Of a stretch of DNA of 8,741 nt, positions 1-6,022 are shown piece after piece. Position 1 is the stretch's first letter. Every line of letters starts with the position of its first letter. The notes beneath the pieces are model-generated. The model worked only from the letters and a program-made list of their open reading frames with translations, ran no database searches and had not been told where the DNA came from. The DNA comes from H111-94 sp034436045. GTDB lineage: Bacteria > Chloroflexota > Ktedonobacteria > Ktedonobacterales > Ktedonobacteraceae. The translations under genes were made by a program, and so were the position numbers. Location: positions 1-8,741 of the forward strand of contig DAOTVZ010000056.1 in the NCBI GenBank assembly GCA_034436045.1, read 5' to 3'.

Positions 1-481
1 TGCTGATCATCTCGATGCTGGCAGCATTGGTGATCACGTTGTTGGCAGCGAAAGGGATCAGCAAACCGGCGACCGCCATCACCATCATAGCGGAGTACTG
101 GCCGGCATCGCGGTTATTAAAGTATTGTTCGCCCCAGCGCCAGCCGCCGAGGGCCAGGGAGCCGCCAAGTACTAAGAGCGCGTTGCTGATGATAGAGCCG
201 GTAATCGAGGCTTTCACGACGGAGATCAGCCCCTGCTGCAAAGCGAAAATGCCGATAATCAGTTCGGGCGCATTGCCAAAGGTGGCGTTGAGCAGGCCAC
301 CGGCGATAGGCCCGACAAAGCGTTCCAGGTCTTCAGTTGCCTGCCCGATCAGCGCGGCGAGCGGAATGATACCGAGGGCCGAACAGACGAAGATGACCAG
401 CTCAAGATGTGTACCCCCTATCAGCGAGAGAACGGGCGCGATGACGGCTAAGATCAGCAGATAATATATCCAGCGGGACAT
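1..481 (-). CDS. cax: Ca2+/H+ (cation/proton) antiporter, N-terminal part
   Basis: This is the first 160 codons of an integral membrane calcium/cation-proton exchanger of the CaCA superfamily (CAX type); the 3' end lies outside the window. Reverse-strand translation from an ATG at 481-479 starts MSRWIYYLLILAVIAPVL, giving a first membrane helix at about residues 5-22 and a second at 27-46. QATE (47-50) follows, then the alpha-1 repeat with GNAPEL at 69-74, the ion-binding signature of the family, and ASITGSIISNALLVLGGS at 91-108. Two further hydrophobic stretches are visible up to residue 160. The family exports Ca2+ from the cytoplasm in exchange for protons. GGAG lies 5 nt before the ATG and supports this start. 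The gene follows rplI on the same strand after 48 bp, so co-transcription is likely unless the intervening hairpin terminates. The family is clear from the motif; the ion specificity is inferred. Confidence 0.9.
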   Translation of the reverse strand, partial: MSRWIYYLLILAVIAPVLSLIGGTHLELVIFVCSALGIIPLAALIGQATEDLERFVGPIAGGLLNATFGNAPELIIGIFALQQGLISVVKASITGSIISNALLVLGGSLALGGWRWGEQYFNNRDAGQYSAMMVMAVAGLLIPFAANNVITNAASIEMIS

Positions 482-508
482 TGCATCTCCACGCTTTATA
501 TGCCGGAG

Positions 509-531
509 AGGGACACGGCGGTCGTGTCCCT
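509..531 (-). terminator. Perfect hairpin between rplI and the cax gene
   Basis: AGGGACAC (509-516) and GTGTCCCT (524-531) form a perfect 8-bp stem around a 7-nt loop. The stem overlaps two bases of the rplI TAG stop codon (532-530). There is no U-tract on either strand, so it is a poor classical intrinsic terminator. It may instead be an attenuating or RNA-stabilising hairpin, or one copy of a dispersed intergenic palindrome. The structure is certain from the sequence; the role is not. Confidence 0.45.
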
Positions 532-997
532 ACTGAGCGGCGACGGCCTCCGATTCGGCGATGACGTTGACGGTGATCCTGGGTTCGAGGCCGGTAGCGA
601 CCTTGATTGGGACGGTATAAGTACCGAGCGCGCGAATAGGTTCGGACAATTCGATGGTGCGGCGATCAATGTTGATCTGTTCGGCATCTCGTAAGGCGTT
701 GGCGATATCCTGGCTGGTGATGGAGCCATAGAGACGACCCTGGCTGCCAACCCTGGCCTTGAAGGTCAGCGTCACCTGGCCCAGGCGCTCGGCCTGCTGA
801 CGATTGAGTTCGTCCTGTTTCTCTTTACGGCGCTTCTCGGCGGCGATGCGCTGGTCGCGGTTGGCAAGTAAGGCAGGGGTTGCGCCAGCAGCAAGGTGGC
901 GCGGTAACAGATAGTTACGGGCATAGCCGTTGGAAACTTCCTTCAAATCACCGGCCTTTCCCAACCCTGGAACATCTTGTAATAGAATGACTTTCAT
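530..997 (-). CDS. rplI: 50S ribosomal protein L9
   Basis: This encodes L9, a 155-residue protein of the large ribosomal subunit that binds 23S rRNA. The N-terminal RNA-binding domain is intact at residues 1-40: MKVILLQDVPGLGKAGDLKE is followed by the diagnostic GYARNYLLP at 24-32. A charged connecting helix spans about 41-75 (EKRRKEKQDELNRQQAERL). The C-terminal domain has GSQGRLYGSIT and DRRTIEL and ends in a short Ala/Glu-rich tail. The length is close to the usual 148-155. The ATG at 997 is preceded by AAGGAG about 11 nt away and is the only sensible start, because the family begins MKVILL. The gene has its own promoter (1068-1096) and is followed by the antiporter gene. No rpsF, ssb or rpsR is adjacent in the window, although these often lie next to rplI in other bacteria. 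Confidence 0.98.
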   Translation of the reverse strand: MKVILLQDVPGLGKAGDLKEVSNGYARNYLLPRHLAAGATPALLANRDQRIAAEKRRKEKQDELNRQQAERLGQVTLTFKARVGSQGRLYGSITSQDIANALRDAEQINIDRRTIELSEPIRALGTYTVPIKVATGLEPRITVNVIAESEAVAAQ

Positions 998-1067
998 GCG
1001 TTTGGAAACTCCTTATAAAAATAGGGTGAGCTTCGTCCCCCTCTTTCTGGTCACTAGCACGGCGTTT

Positions 1068-1096
1068 AGTATACACCTTCTCACCTGTGAGCGCAA
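1068..1096 (-). promoter_or_regulatory. Probable sigma70-type promoter of rplI
   Basis: Reading the minus strand, TTGCGC (1096-1091) is separated by exactly 17 bp from TATACT (1073-1068), a 5/6 match to the -10 consensus. The -35 is weak (3/6). A palindrome, CTCAC-CT-GTGAG (1080-1091), overlaps the spacer and the edge of the -35 and could be an operator. The predicted leader to the rplI ATG is about 65 nt. Confidence 0.5.
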
Positions 1097-1209
1097 GTGG
1101 ACAGAGCAGCCACGCCGGGGAAGTGGGTGACAGGGCTACTATGTAGGTGCGCTGCTACTATGACACAATACTATCCATGCTCGTCAATCGCACTCACCTT
1201 GCCTTCTCA

Positions 1210-1248
1210 GGTTAAGAAAATCACCCCCATGAGGGCATAATCTTAACC
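1210..1248. repeat. Inverted repeat in the divergent intergenic region
   Basis: GGTTAAGA (1210-1217) and TCTTAACC (1241-1248) are perfect inverted copies separated by 23 bp. A smaller CCC/GGG dyad lies between them (1223-1235). The arms sit about 45 bp upstream of the TATAAT at 1292. The spacing would suit a two-site operator as well as an RNA hairpin. No regulator is identified. Confidence 0.4.
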
Positions 1249-1291
1249 AATATCACAGTACCCTCTCCATCCAGACTTCATATGTACAGGT

Positions 1292-1297
1292 TATAAT
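1292..1297 (+). promoter_or_regulatory. Candidate -10 box for the histidine kinase gene
   Basis: A perfect TATAAT lies 120 bp upstream of the chosen kinase start. No convincing -35 exists 17 bp upstream, so an activator or extended contacts would be needed. A second AT-rich candidate, TATATT at 1323-1328, lies closer to the gene. The dyad at 1331-1355 would fall just downstream of either start point. Confidence 0.35.
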
Positions 1298-1330
1298 TTG
1301 GATAGCTGAAATATCTGGGTGCTATATTAT

Positions 1331-1355
1331 ACCGGAACGGAATAAGCTGTCCGGT
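1331..1355 (+). promoter_or_regulatory. Dyad upstream of the kinase gene
   Basis: ACCGGA (1331-1336) and TCCGGT (1350-1355) form a perfect 6-bp inverted repeat with a 13-nt centre. It lies immediately downstream of the AT-rich stretch TATATTATA. It could be a repressor operator or a small hairpin in the leader RNA. Confidence 0.35.
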
Positions 1356-1416
1356 GGCTCGCTAGTGTTACACACAGGGCCATGAAGATACCGATTTTAT
1401 GAAGGGATTATCTAGC

Positions 1417-2094
1417 ATGCTTGAGGTGGTAGACTCCCCACTGACTCGTTTTGTGCAAGAGGCTGAGCGGCGACGGCTGGCCCGCGAACTGCACGACGGC
1501 GTCGTGCAATCATTGACCGCGCTGGTCGCAGACCTGGAGCATTTTCGCTCTCGTCGTCTGACACAGACCGATGGTATCAGCCAGGAGATGGCGGTGAAAC
1601 TTGAAACATGGCAGGCGCTGGCGCGTGAGAGTCTCAGTTCCATGCGGCAAGCGCTGGGTGCCTTGCGTCAGACGGTAAGCCGGGCACATGATCTCCCTGG
1701 CGCGCTACAGGAACTGCTCCAGGGCATGCGCGAAGCGGGTTATTGTGTCATTTGCGAGTGCGAAGAACTGCCGTCTTCCTTGCCCCCTGACTATGTGTTA
1801 CATCTTTATACTATTGCGCGAGAGGCGCTAATCAACATTCGCAAACATGCTCAGGCCACAACTGTCACCTGCTTTCTCTTCGTCGATGAGGGGACATTAT
1901 ATCTGAGCATCGGCGATGATGGGGTGGGAATGCAGCTTCCCTCCGCTGAGGCCCAACGTGCGGGCTATCAGCAAGGATTGATCGGTATGCGCGAGCGTGT
2001 CCTGCTGCTCGGTGGCCATCTCTCGATTGAAAGTAATGCCGGTCGCGGCACACGTATCGATATAGAAGTGCCACTCGGAGAGATGAACCTCTAA
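1417..2094 (+). CDS. Sensorless histidine kinase, NarL/DegS type (HisKA_3 plus HATPase)
   Basis: This is a cytoplasmic two-component histidine kinase of 225 residues. Numbered from the ATG at 1417, the dimerisation/phosphoacceptor helix carries ARELHDGVVQSL with the phosphorylated His at 26. The ATP-binding domain has an N-box (REALINIRKHAQAT, about 135-148), a D-box (DDGVGM, 167-172) and the G-rich GLIGMRER at 187-194, and ends GRGTRIDIEVPL. This is the HPK7 layout of NarX, DegS and LiaS, which normally phosphorylate NarL-family regulators. Nothing precedes the HisKA_3 helix except about 20 residues: no membrane segment, PAS or GAF domain. No response regulator is adjacent, because the next gene is convergent. 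The ATG at 1399 would add six residues, but GAAGGGA at 1401-1407 lies 9 nt before the ATG at 1417, so I chose the latter. The kinase class is certain; signal and partner are unknown. Confidence 0.9.
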   Translation: MLEVVDSPLTRFVQEAERRRLARELHDGVVQSLTALVADLEHFRSRRLTQTDGISQEMAVKLETWQALARESLSSMRQALGALRQTVSRAHDLPGALQELLQGMREAGYCVICECEELPSSLPPDYVLHLYTIAREALINIRKHAQATTVTCFLFVDEGTLYLSIGDDGVGMQLPSAEAQRAGYQQGLIGMRERVLLLGGHLSIESNAGRGTRIDIEVPLGEMNL

Positions 2095-2219
2095 AACGAA
2101 CCTCCTGTGACATCCTGTCTCATCCTCGCAGGACACTACCATCTGGCGCACGCCCTGTAATTCCGTAGAGAAATGATTTATCACGTCCAATTTCGGTCGG
2201 AAGACTTCATTATGGCGTG

Positions 2220-5200
2220 TTATGCCCATTTATCCATGTTCAGCGCGAAAACCGTCTTCATATTGCGGCAATAGGTGAGCAGGCGACTAAAGATCGGTAA
2301 CGCTTCCAGCGCGGGCGCGTGCCCAACCAGAATCAGTTTGCGTTGCGCACGTGTGAGGGCCACGTTAAGGCGGTTAGGATTGGTCAGGAAGTCGCGTAGC
2401 TCTCCTTGTGGCTCACGCACGGTGGCAAATGAAATAAGAATGACAGAGCGCTCGCCACCCTGAAAACGATCAACGGTATCAATCGTAAGGCCGTCCATTT
2501 GCTGCATGTTCACCTGCTCTGTATCTTTAAAGAGCATGTGGCGCAGCGTGGCAACCTGGGCGCGATAGGGCGCAATAATGCCAATATCTTCCGGCGGAAC
2601 ACCACGCGCCAGTAAGCCCTTTACAAGTTGCTTGACAGCGCGCGCCTCCGACTGGCTACTTTTATGCGTGGGTGGCAAATCTTGATTTTGCACATCAACG
2701 AAGGCCAGTGGATAGCGAGGTTGCAGCGCCTGTGTGATAACCGCATGTTCTGTGCGCAGCCAGGTACCCACTGAGGGTACCTGTAAGGCAATCGCCCGGT
2801 TGTTGTCACCATGTCGCAGCTTATCGTCGTAAAAGACCCTCGAAGCAAAATGGGCAATTCTCGCATTCATGCGATATTGTGTCCACAACGAGACACACGC
2901 GCTGACTGCTTCAGGATGATTTTTCATATAGTCATGATCGGCGCGCTTCAGTTGGGCGAAGAGTGAGTCGGCCAGACCCTCCTGGGCGGCCTCTTTGCTC
3001 AGCACGAGCGGGGGCAACTGCTGCTCATCGCCGACCAGGATGAAACGTCTGGCGAAGCGTAACGCGCCGAGCAGGGCGGGTACGGTCAACTGGCTGGCCT
3101 CGTCGATGATGGCGACATCAAAATGCAGTGGGGAATCGTTATCCTGTTGGGATGTCAGCGTGTACCTCTCAGATGACCACGTAGCAGTGGTCGAGGCTAC
3201 AACTGGCGTGGAACGTAGCAACTGATAAGCGACGTTCTCGACAGCCGTCCCGTTGAGAGTGTGTGTTTTAAGCAGATTTTGCAGCAGGTGATCCTGGATG
3301 TCGTTGCTCTCATCGCTGCTGCGCTCGTGGCCCAGGCGCACAAAGTTGGTAAAGTTCTCTTTTTCCGCCAATCGTTTGAGCATATTGTCAACGGCCTGAT
3401 TGGTAAAAGCGGCGAGCAGCACACGTTCGCCACGTTGTACCAGCCGTTTGACGATCTCAGCGATGACAGAGGTTTTGCCCGTTCCTGGCGGCCCTTGAAT
3501 GAGCAGGTAGTCCTGCATTTGCAGTGCGCGCGTAACAGCTAGATTCTGCTCCTCGTTAAAGTCAGGGCGAGGCGATACGCTCTCTCGTGTGAAGCCTGGG
3601 CGTGCGCGTCCGGCTACTAAATCGCGCAGGTGGGCATCGACATCCAGCCAGCGCATGAGGTTTTGCTGTGTGCGGATATGCACCTGGTCGCTATCGTAGC
3701 GATCAAGCAAACACGGGTTATCAATCAGTTCGGGTGTCCAGACGGTGACGAAATCTGCGCCGATGTCGGTGATGGTGCCGGTAACGACCTCGCCGCGAAT
3801 GGGATCGCCGTCGCTGAGCAGCACCTGGTCGCCCTTGCGTAGCTCGGACTGGTTATCGCAAGCGAAGCTCTGCAGCCATTCGCCGCGCCCGTTGGGTTGT
3901 GGCCCGCCGCGTGGCCGCAGATTGGCGATGGCACTGCCGCGCTGTACGCGCTCCTCAACGTTTTCATGCCACAGCAGGGCCTGTTGTCGCTCGGCCTCGC
4001 GGCCCTCGATGGTTAGCAGGCGATAATAGGTGGCGAAGAAGGCGCGATCTTCCGGGCTATCGTGTGGACGCCCTGGTGCTGGCACGCTATAGGCGGCGTC
4101 GCTGGCGGGTATGGGCGATGATGGCTGCGCATCGGTTTTGAGGTTGGGTTGTGGAAGTTGCCAGCTCAGCGCGACCGAGGCGCGTTCGCACCGGGCGAGT
4201 TGAGCGCAACGGGTGCAGCGTGCTGGCCCCGGTGGTGCGCCAGCAATGCCACTGACATGGCTCAGCACGAGCAGGTTACGCACGGCGCAGACGCGGTGTA
4301 GTTCGCGCATGGTGAAGGGGATGCCGTAAGCCTGTGCCGCGCCAGGCGTACCGCTATAGACCAGTGTGGCCTGTGCCTTTTTCATCTTTGAGGTGCGTCG
4401 TACCGCCAGTTGCGCATGATAGCCATAGACCTGCCAGCGATGATCAACTTTAGGCAGATCGCCCTTCGCGCCACCGGTCTTGAGTTCCAGCAAACGTTGT
4501 CGTCCGCTCTGCTGCCAGAAGAGGTCGAGGCGACCGCGCAGGCCGATTTCAGGAGCCAGCAGAAAGGTTTCAGCACGTACATGGTTGTTGCTTGTCATAC
4601 CGGTTCCGTTGGTGCCATTGTATCCGTCTCTATCGTCGCTATTGGGTATATCCCACAGGCTGGCGCGTTCGCGCTGATACCAGGAAGCCAGACTCTCCAG
4701 GTGTGGCAGCACTTCATCGTGTAGCGTGGCGGCCTGGAGATGCGCCAGCGCCACGTCGGTGGTGCTGTTTGCCAGCTCGTTGATCAGATTTTTGACCATG
4801 AAAGCGAGCGGCGACTCATCGGCCCTCTGCGTGCCGGTCTGCATTAGCGCGCCGCGATCATGGTACTTGAGTAGTTCTTTGAAGCAGTGATGCACCAGGT
4901 TTCCGCGTATGGTGGCGGCAGATGGCGGCGAGGCGACTAAGCGGTTCAGCAGGTATTGCCGCGTACAGTAGCTGGCCTGTGAAAGATCCGTGATATTGAG
5001 CAGGCTATCCGGTTCCAGGATTGCAACGGTATAGGGGCCGCCGCTATAGTGAAAGAGCAGTTCATCGTTATAGTTCTCAATACTGGTAGGGTTGGCGAGA
5101 TGGTAGACGCGCATTGTTAGCTTTAGCTCAAGCAGTTGTTGCTTGCCCCGCACTACTAATTCCTTCACGAAATCGCGGTAGTAATCTGTCATGATGATCT

Positions 5201-5414
5201 CCGCCAGGCCATGTGCGCTTCTGAGCATGATATGGGGGAGCCACTTGCCGTTGATATTGCGCTCATAGGCTGAAATAAGTTGTCCTTCAAGCACTGGTAT
5301 ATCACAGCGTTGCGAGCGAAGATTGGCATAGGCGCAAATAAAACATGCAGCTTCTTCCTGCTGATCTGGGGTATGTGCGTCGGGCGCATTGGCGGCGGTG
5401 GCTGACTCGTTCAT
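2220..5414 (-). CDS. Dna2-like Fe-S nuclease / SF1 helicase fusion
   Basis: This 1064-residue protein couples a Cas4/Dna2/RecB-type nuclease to an Upf1/Dna2-type 5'-3' helicase. The nuclease half shows YCTRQYL (Cys150), GNLVHHCF (171-178), RGRLD (Asp297) and LELKTGG (Glu310, Lys312). It closes with C400-x2-C403-x5-C409, which with Cys150 would bind a 4Fe-4S cluster. A beta-barrel-like part (about 525-560) follows, then the helicase: Q-motif near 618-627, Walker A GPPGTGKT (641-648), TNQAVDNML (671-679), Walker B DEAS (771-774), GDEQQLPP (795-802), QYRMN (846-850), TVDRFQGGE (980-988) and NVALTRAQRKLILVG (1017-1031). All motifs are intact, so the enzyme should be active on DNA, in end processing or repair. 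AGGGGGAG lies 5 nt before the ATG at 5414. It is monocistronic, behind its own strong promoter. A defence role is possible because similar fusions occur there, but no partner gene is seen. Confidence 0.92.
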   Translation of the reverse strand: MNESATAANAPDAHTPDQQEEAACFICAYANLRSQRCDIPVLEGQLISAYERNINGKWLPHIMLRSAHGLAEIIMTDYYRDFVKELVVRGKQQLLELKLTMRVYHLANPTSIENYNDELLFHYSGGPYTVAILEPDSLLNITDLSQASYCTRQYLLNRLVASPPSAATIRGNLVHHCFKELLKYHDRGALMQTGTQRADESPLAFMVKNLINELANSTTDVALAHLQAATLHDEVLPHLESLASWYQRERASLWDIPNSDDRDGYNGTNGTGMTSNNHVRAETFLLAPEIGLRGRLDLFWQQSGRQRLLELKTGGAKGDLPKVDHRWQVYGYHAQLAVRRTSKMKKAQATLVYSGTPGAAQAYGIPFTMRELHRVCAVRNLLVLSHVSGIAGAPPGPARCTRCAQLARCERASVALSWQLPQPNLKTDAQPSSPIPASDAAYSVPAPGRPHDSPEDRAFFATYYRLLTIEGREAERQQALLWHENVEERVQRGSAIANLRPRGGPQPNGRGEWLQSFACDNQSELRKGDQVLLSDGDPIRGEVVTGTITDIGADFVTVWTPELIDNPCLLDRYDSDQVHIRTQQNLMRWLDVDAHLRDLVAGRARPGFTRESVSPRPDFNEEQNLAVTRALQMQDYLLIQGPPGTGKTSVIAEIVKRLVQRGERVLLAAFTNQAVDNMLKRLAEKENFTNFVRLGHERSSDESNDIQDHLLQNLLKTHTLNGTAVENVAYQLLRSTPVVASTTATWSSERYTLTSQQDNDSPLHFDVAIIDEASQLTVPALLGALRFARRFILVGDEQQLPPLVLSKEAAQEGLADSLFAQLKRADHDYMKNHPEAVSACVSLWTQYRMNARIAHFASRVFYDDKLRHGDNNRAIALQVPSVGTWLRTEHAVITQALQPRYPLAFVDVQNQDLPPTHKSSQSEARAVKQLVKGLLARGVPPEDIGIIAPYRAQVATLRHMLFKDTEQVNMQQMDGLTIDTVDRFQGGERSVILISFATVREPQGELRDFLTNPNRLNVALTRAQRKLILVGHAPALEALPIFSRLLTYCRNMKTVFALNMDKWA

Positions 5415-5448
5415 GATGGCTCCCCCTTATAGGCAAATTCGTAGCTTG

Positions 5449-5477
5449 ATTGTAGGGTATGGATAGGGGTGTGTCAA
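5449..5477 (-). promoter_or_regulatory. Strong sigma70 promoter of the Dna2-like gene
   Basis: On the minus strand a perfect TTGACA (5477-5472) is followed after exactly 17 bp by TACAAT (5454-5449, 5/6). The ATG of the nuclease-helicase lies 34 bp downstream of the -10 box, giving a leader of roughly 28 nt. This is the best promoter in the window and suggests unregulated or well-expressed transcription. Confidence 0.75.
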
Positions 5478-5620
5478 GCCAGGCAAGGTGTTAGTGCTTC
5501 AGGGTGTTGGAGACATCTGATTATATTGAGTGAAAGGAATAGGAAGACTGCGTAAGGCGAGTCATTATCTTATATCAAATCTTATACCAGGAAAAATGTG
5601 TAACTATTACTTATAGGCTA

Positions 5621-5651
5621 TTGCGTTTTTTTTTTTTTTATAGGGTATAAT
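5621..5651 (+). promoter_or_regulatory. Promoter candidate with a T14 tract in its spacer
   Basis: A perfect TATAAT lies at 5646-5651. Upstream is TTGCGT (5621-5626), a 3/6 match to the -35 at a 19-bp spacing; the spacer is filled mostly by a run of 14 T (5626-5639). It would drive the structured leader and the MauE-like operon. A loss of two T residues would bring the spacer to the optimal 17 bp. Confidence 0.5.
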
Positions 5652-5767
5652 GCCAATGTAAAGATAGAGCGTAATTCTAAAAAATGGTGCCCTTTGGAGT
5701 CCCTCTCATCTCTTAGTAGGGGTACCCTTAAGCCTGATCGATACTCGGAAAGGAGGCAGTTCACTAA

Positions 5768-5839
5768 ATGAATTATCTCAACACACAAATCATAAATCAG
5801 GGTAGTGTGTTGAGGAACAGGAAGAAAATAGTATGGTGA
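5768..5839 (+). CDS. Candidate 23-residue leader peptide
   Basis: The ORF starts at ATG 5768 and encodes MNYLNTQIINQGSVLRNRKK plus three more residues, ending in TGA at 5837-5839. A strong site, AAAGGAGG, ends 11 nt before the ATG and has no other gene to serve, which is the main support. The peptide is unremarkable: no cysteine, and a basic patch near the end (RNRKK). The P2 hairpin lies wholly inside its codons, so translating ribosomes would melt it, as in attenuation. No run of one codon type is seen that would mark an amino-acid sensor. Alternatively the AGGAGG is part of a non-coding structure. Confidence 0.35.
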   Translation: MNYLNTQIINQGSVLRNRKKIVW

Positions 5840-5937
5840 GACGTGGCGCTCTCAGCAAGATTGGACCCTTTATGAGAGCGTCACTGGTGGAAATTCCACG
5901 TGCTGACATGATAGCACATGGAAGATGGTCTGTATAG
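5833..5937 (+). CDS. Candidate 34-residue peptide overlapping the first leader ORF
   Basis: The ATG at 5833 lies inside the last codons of the 23-residue ORF (ATGGTGA overlap), an arrangement typical of translational coupling. The product begins MVRRGALSKIGPFMRASLVE and ends ...AHGRWSV at TAG 5935-5937. AGGAAG lies about 10 nt upstream. Its codons span stems P3 and P4 of the leader, so base pairing rather than protein may explain their composition. No similarity to a known peptide family is recognised. Confidence 0.22.
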   Translation: MVRRGALSKIGPFMRASLVEIPRADMIAHGRWSV

Positions 5938-6022
5938 GGCAGTGAGCCTGATACAGAAGGTCGCTCCTGATCGTTGTTGGACTGGCATCGTGAGTGAGGG
6001 ATGCCTGAAAGGAAGAGAGCGC

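Larger units (their letters stand above)
998..1416. other. Divergent intergenic region between rplI and the histidine kinase gene
   Basis: No protein gene is supported here. On the minus strand it holds the rplI leader and promoter (to 1096). Bases 1097-1209 show nothing I can name. An 8-bp inverted repeat lies at 1210-1248, a consensus -10 box at 1292-1297 and a 6-bp dyad at 1331-1355. A 6-residue mini-ORF (1382-1402, MKIPIL) ends inside the ribosome binding site of the kinase gene; it is too short to claim as a gene. Confidence 0.6.
5658..6022 (+). ncRNA. Candidate structured leader RNA of the MauE-like operon
   Basis: The predicted transcript runs about 365 nt before the MauE-like start, and the following stems can be drawn by hand. 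P1: GGTGCCCTT (5686-5694) pairs with AGGGGTACC (5718-5726), 9 bp with two G-U. P2: CTCAACACAC (5777-5786) with GTGTGTTGAG (5805-5814), a perfect 10 bp. P3: GTGGCGCTCTCA (5843-5854) with TGAGAGCGTCAC (5873-5884), 12 bp with one G-U. P4: GTGCT (5900-5904) with AGCAC (5913-5917). P2 and P3 both have 18-nt loops, and AGGGT in the P2 loop (5799-5803) is complementary to ACCCT in the P3 loop (5865-5869). GTGGAA-A-TTCCAC (5887-5899) is also a palindrome. I do not recognise a known riboswitch class. The stems are read directly; that they fold and regulate is inferred. Confidence 0.4.

Noticed and set aside
15..464. Plus-strand ORF of 149 codons at the left edge
   Set aside because: It is the complement of the antiporter gene, whose minus-strand frame carries the GNAPEL motif and membrane helices; the plus-strand product is low-complexity Ser/Pro/Arg/Ala with no domain.
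2095..2219. Terminator between the convergent kinase and nuclease-helicase genes
   Set aside because: Only a weak 5-bp TCCTG/CAGGA pairing (2113-2133) without a U-tract is visible.
1897..2229. Minus-strand ORF of 110 codons overlapping the kinase 3' end
   Set aside because: It lies antisense to the conserved ATPase motifs and has no recognisable domain or good ribosome site.
2220..5414. Cas4-like nuclease domain as a sign of CRISPR
   Set aside because: The nuclease is fused to a Dna2 helicase, and no regularly spaced repeats or other cas genes occur in the window.
5626..5639. T14 tract as an intrinsic terminator U-run
   Set aside because: No GC-rich hairpin precedes it on the plus strand, and no gene ends there; the adjacent TATAAT makes a promoter role more likely.
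5918..6022. Earlier ATG (5918) for the MauE-like protein
   Set aside because: It has no Shine-Dalgarno, would add a hydrophilic 35-residue extension, and overlaps leader stem P4; ATG 6023 has AAAGGAAG and begins directly at the first membrane helix.
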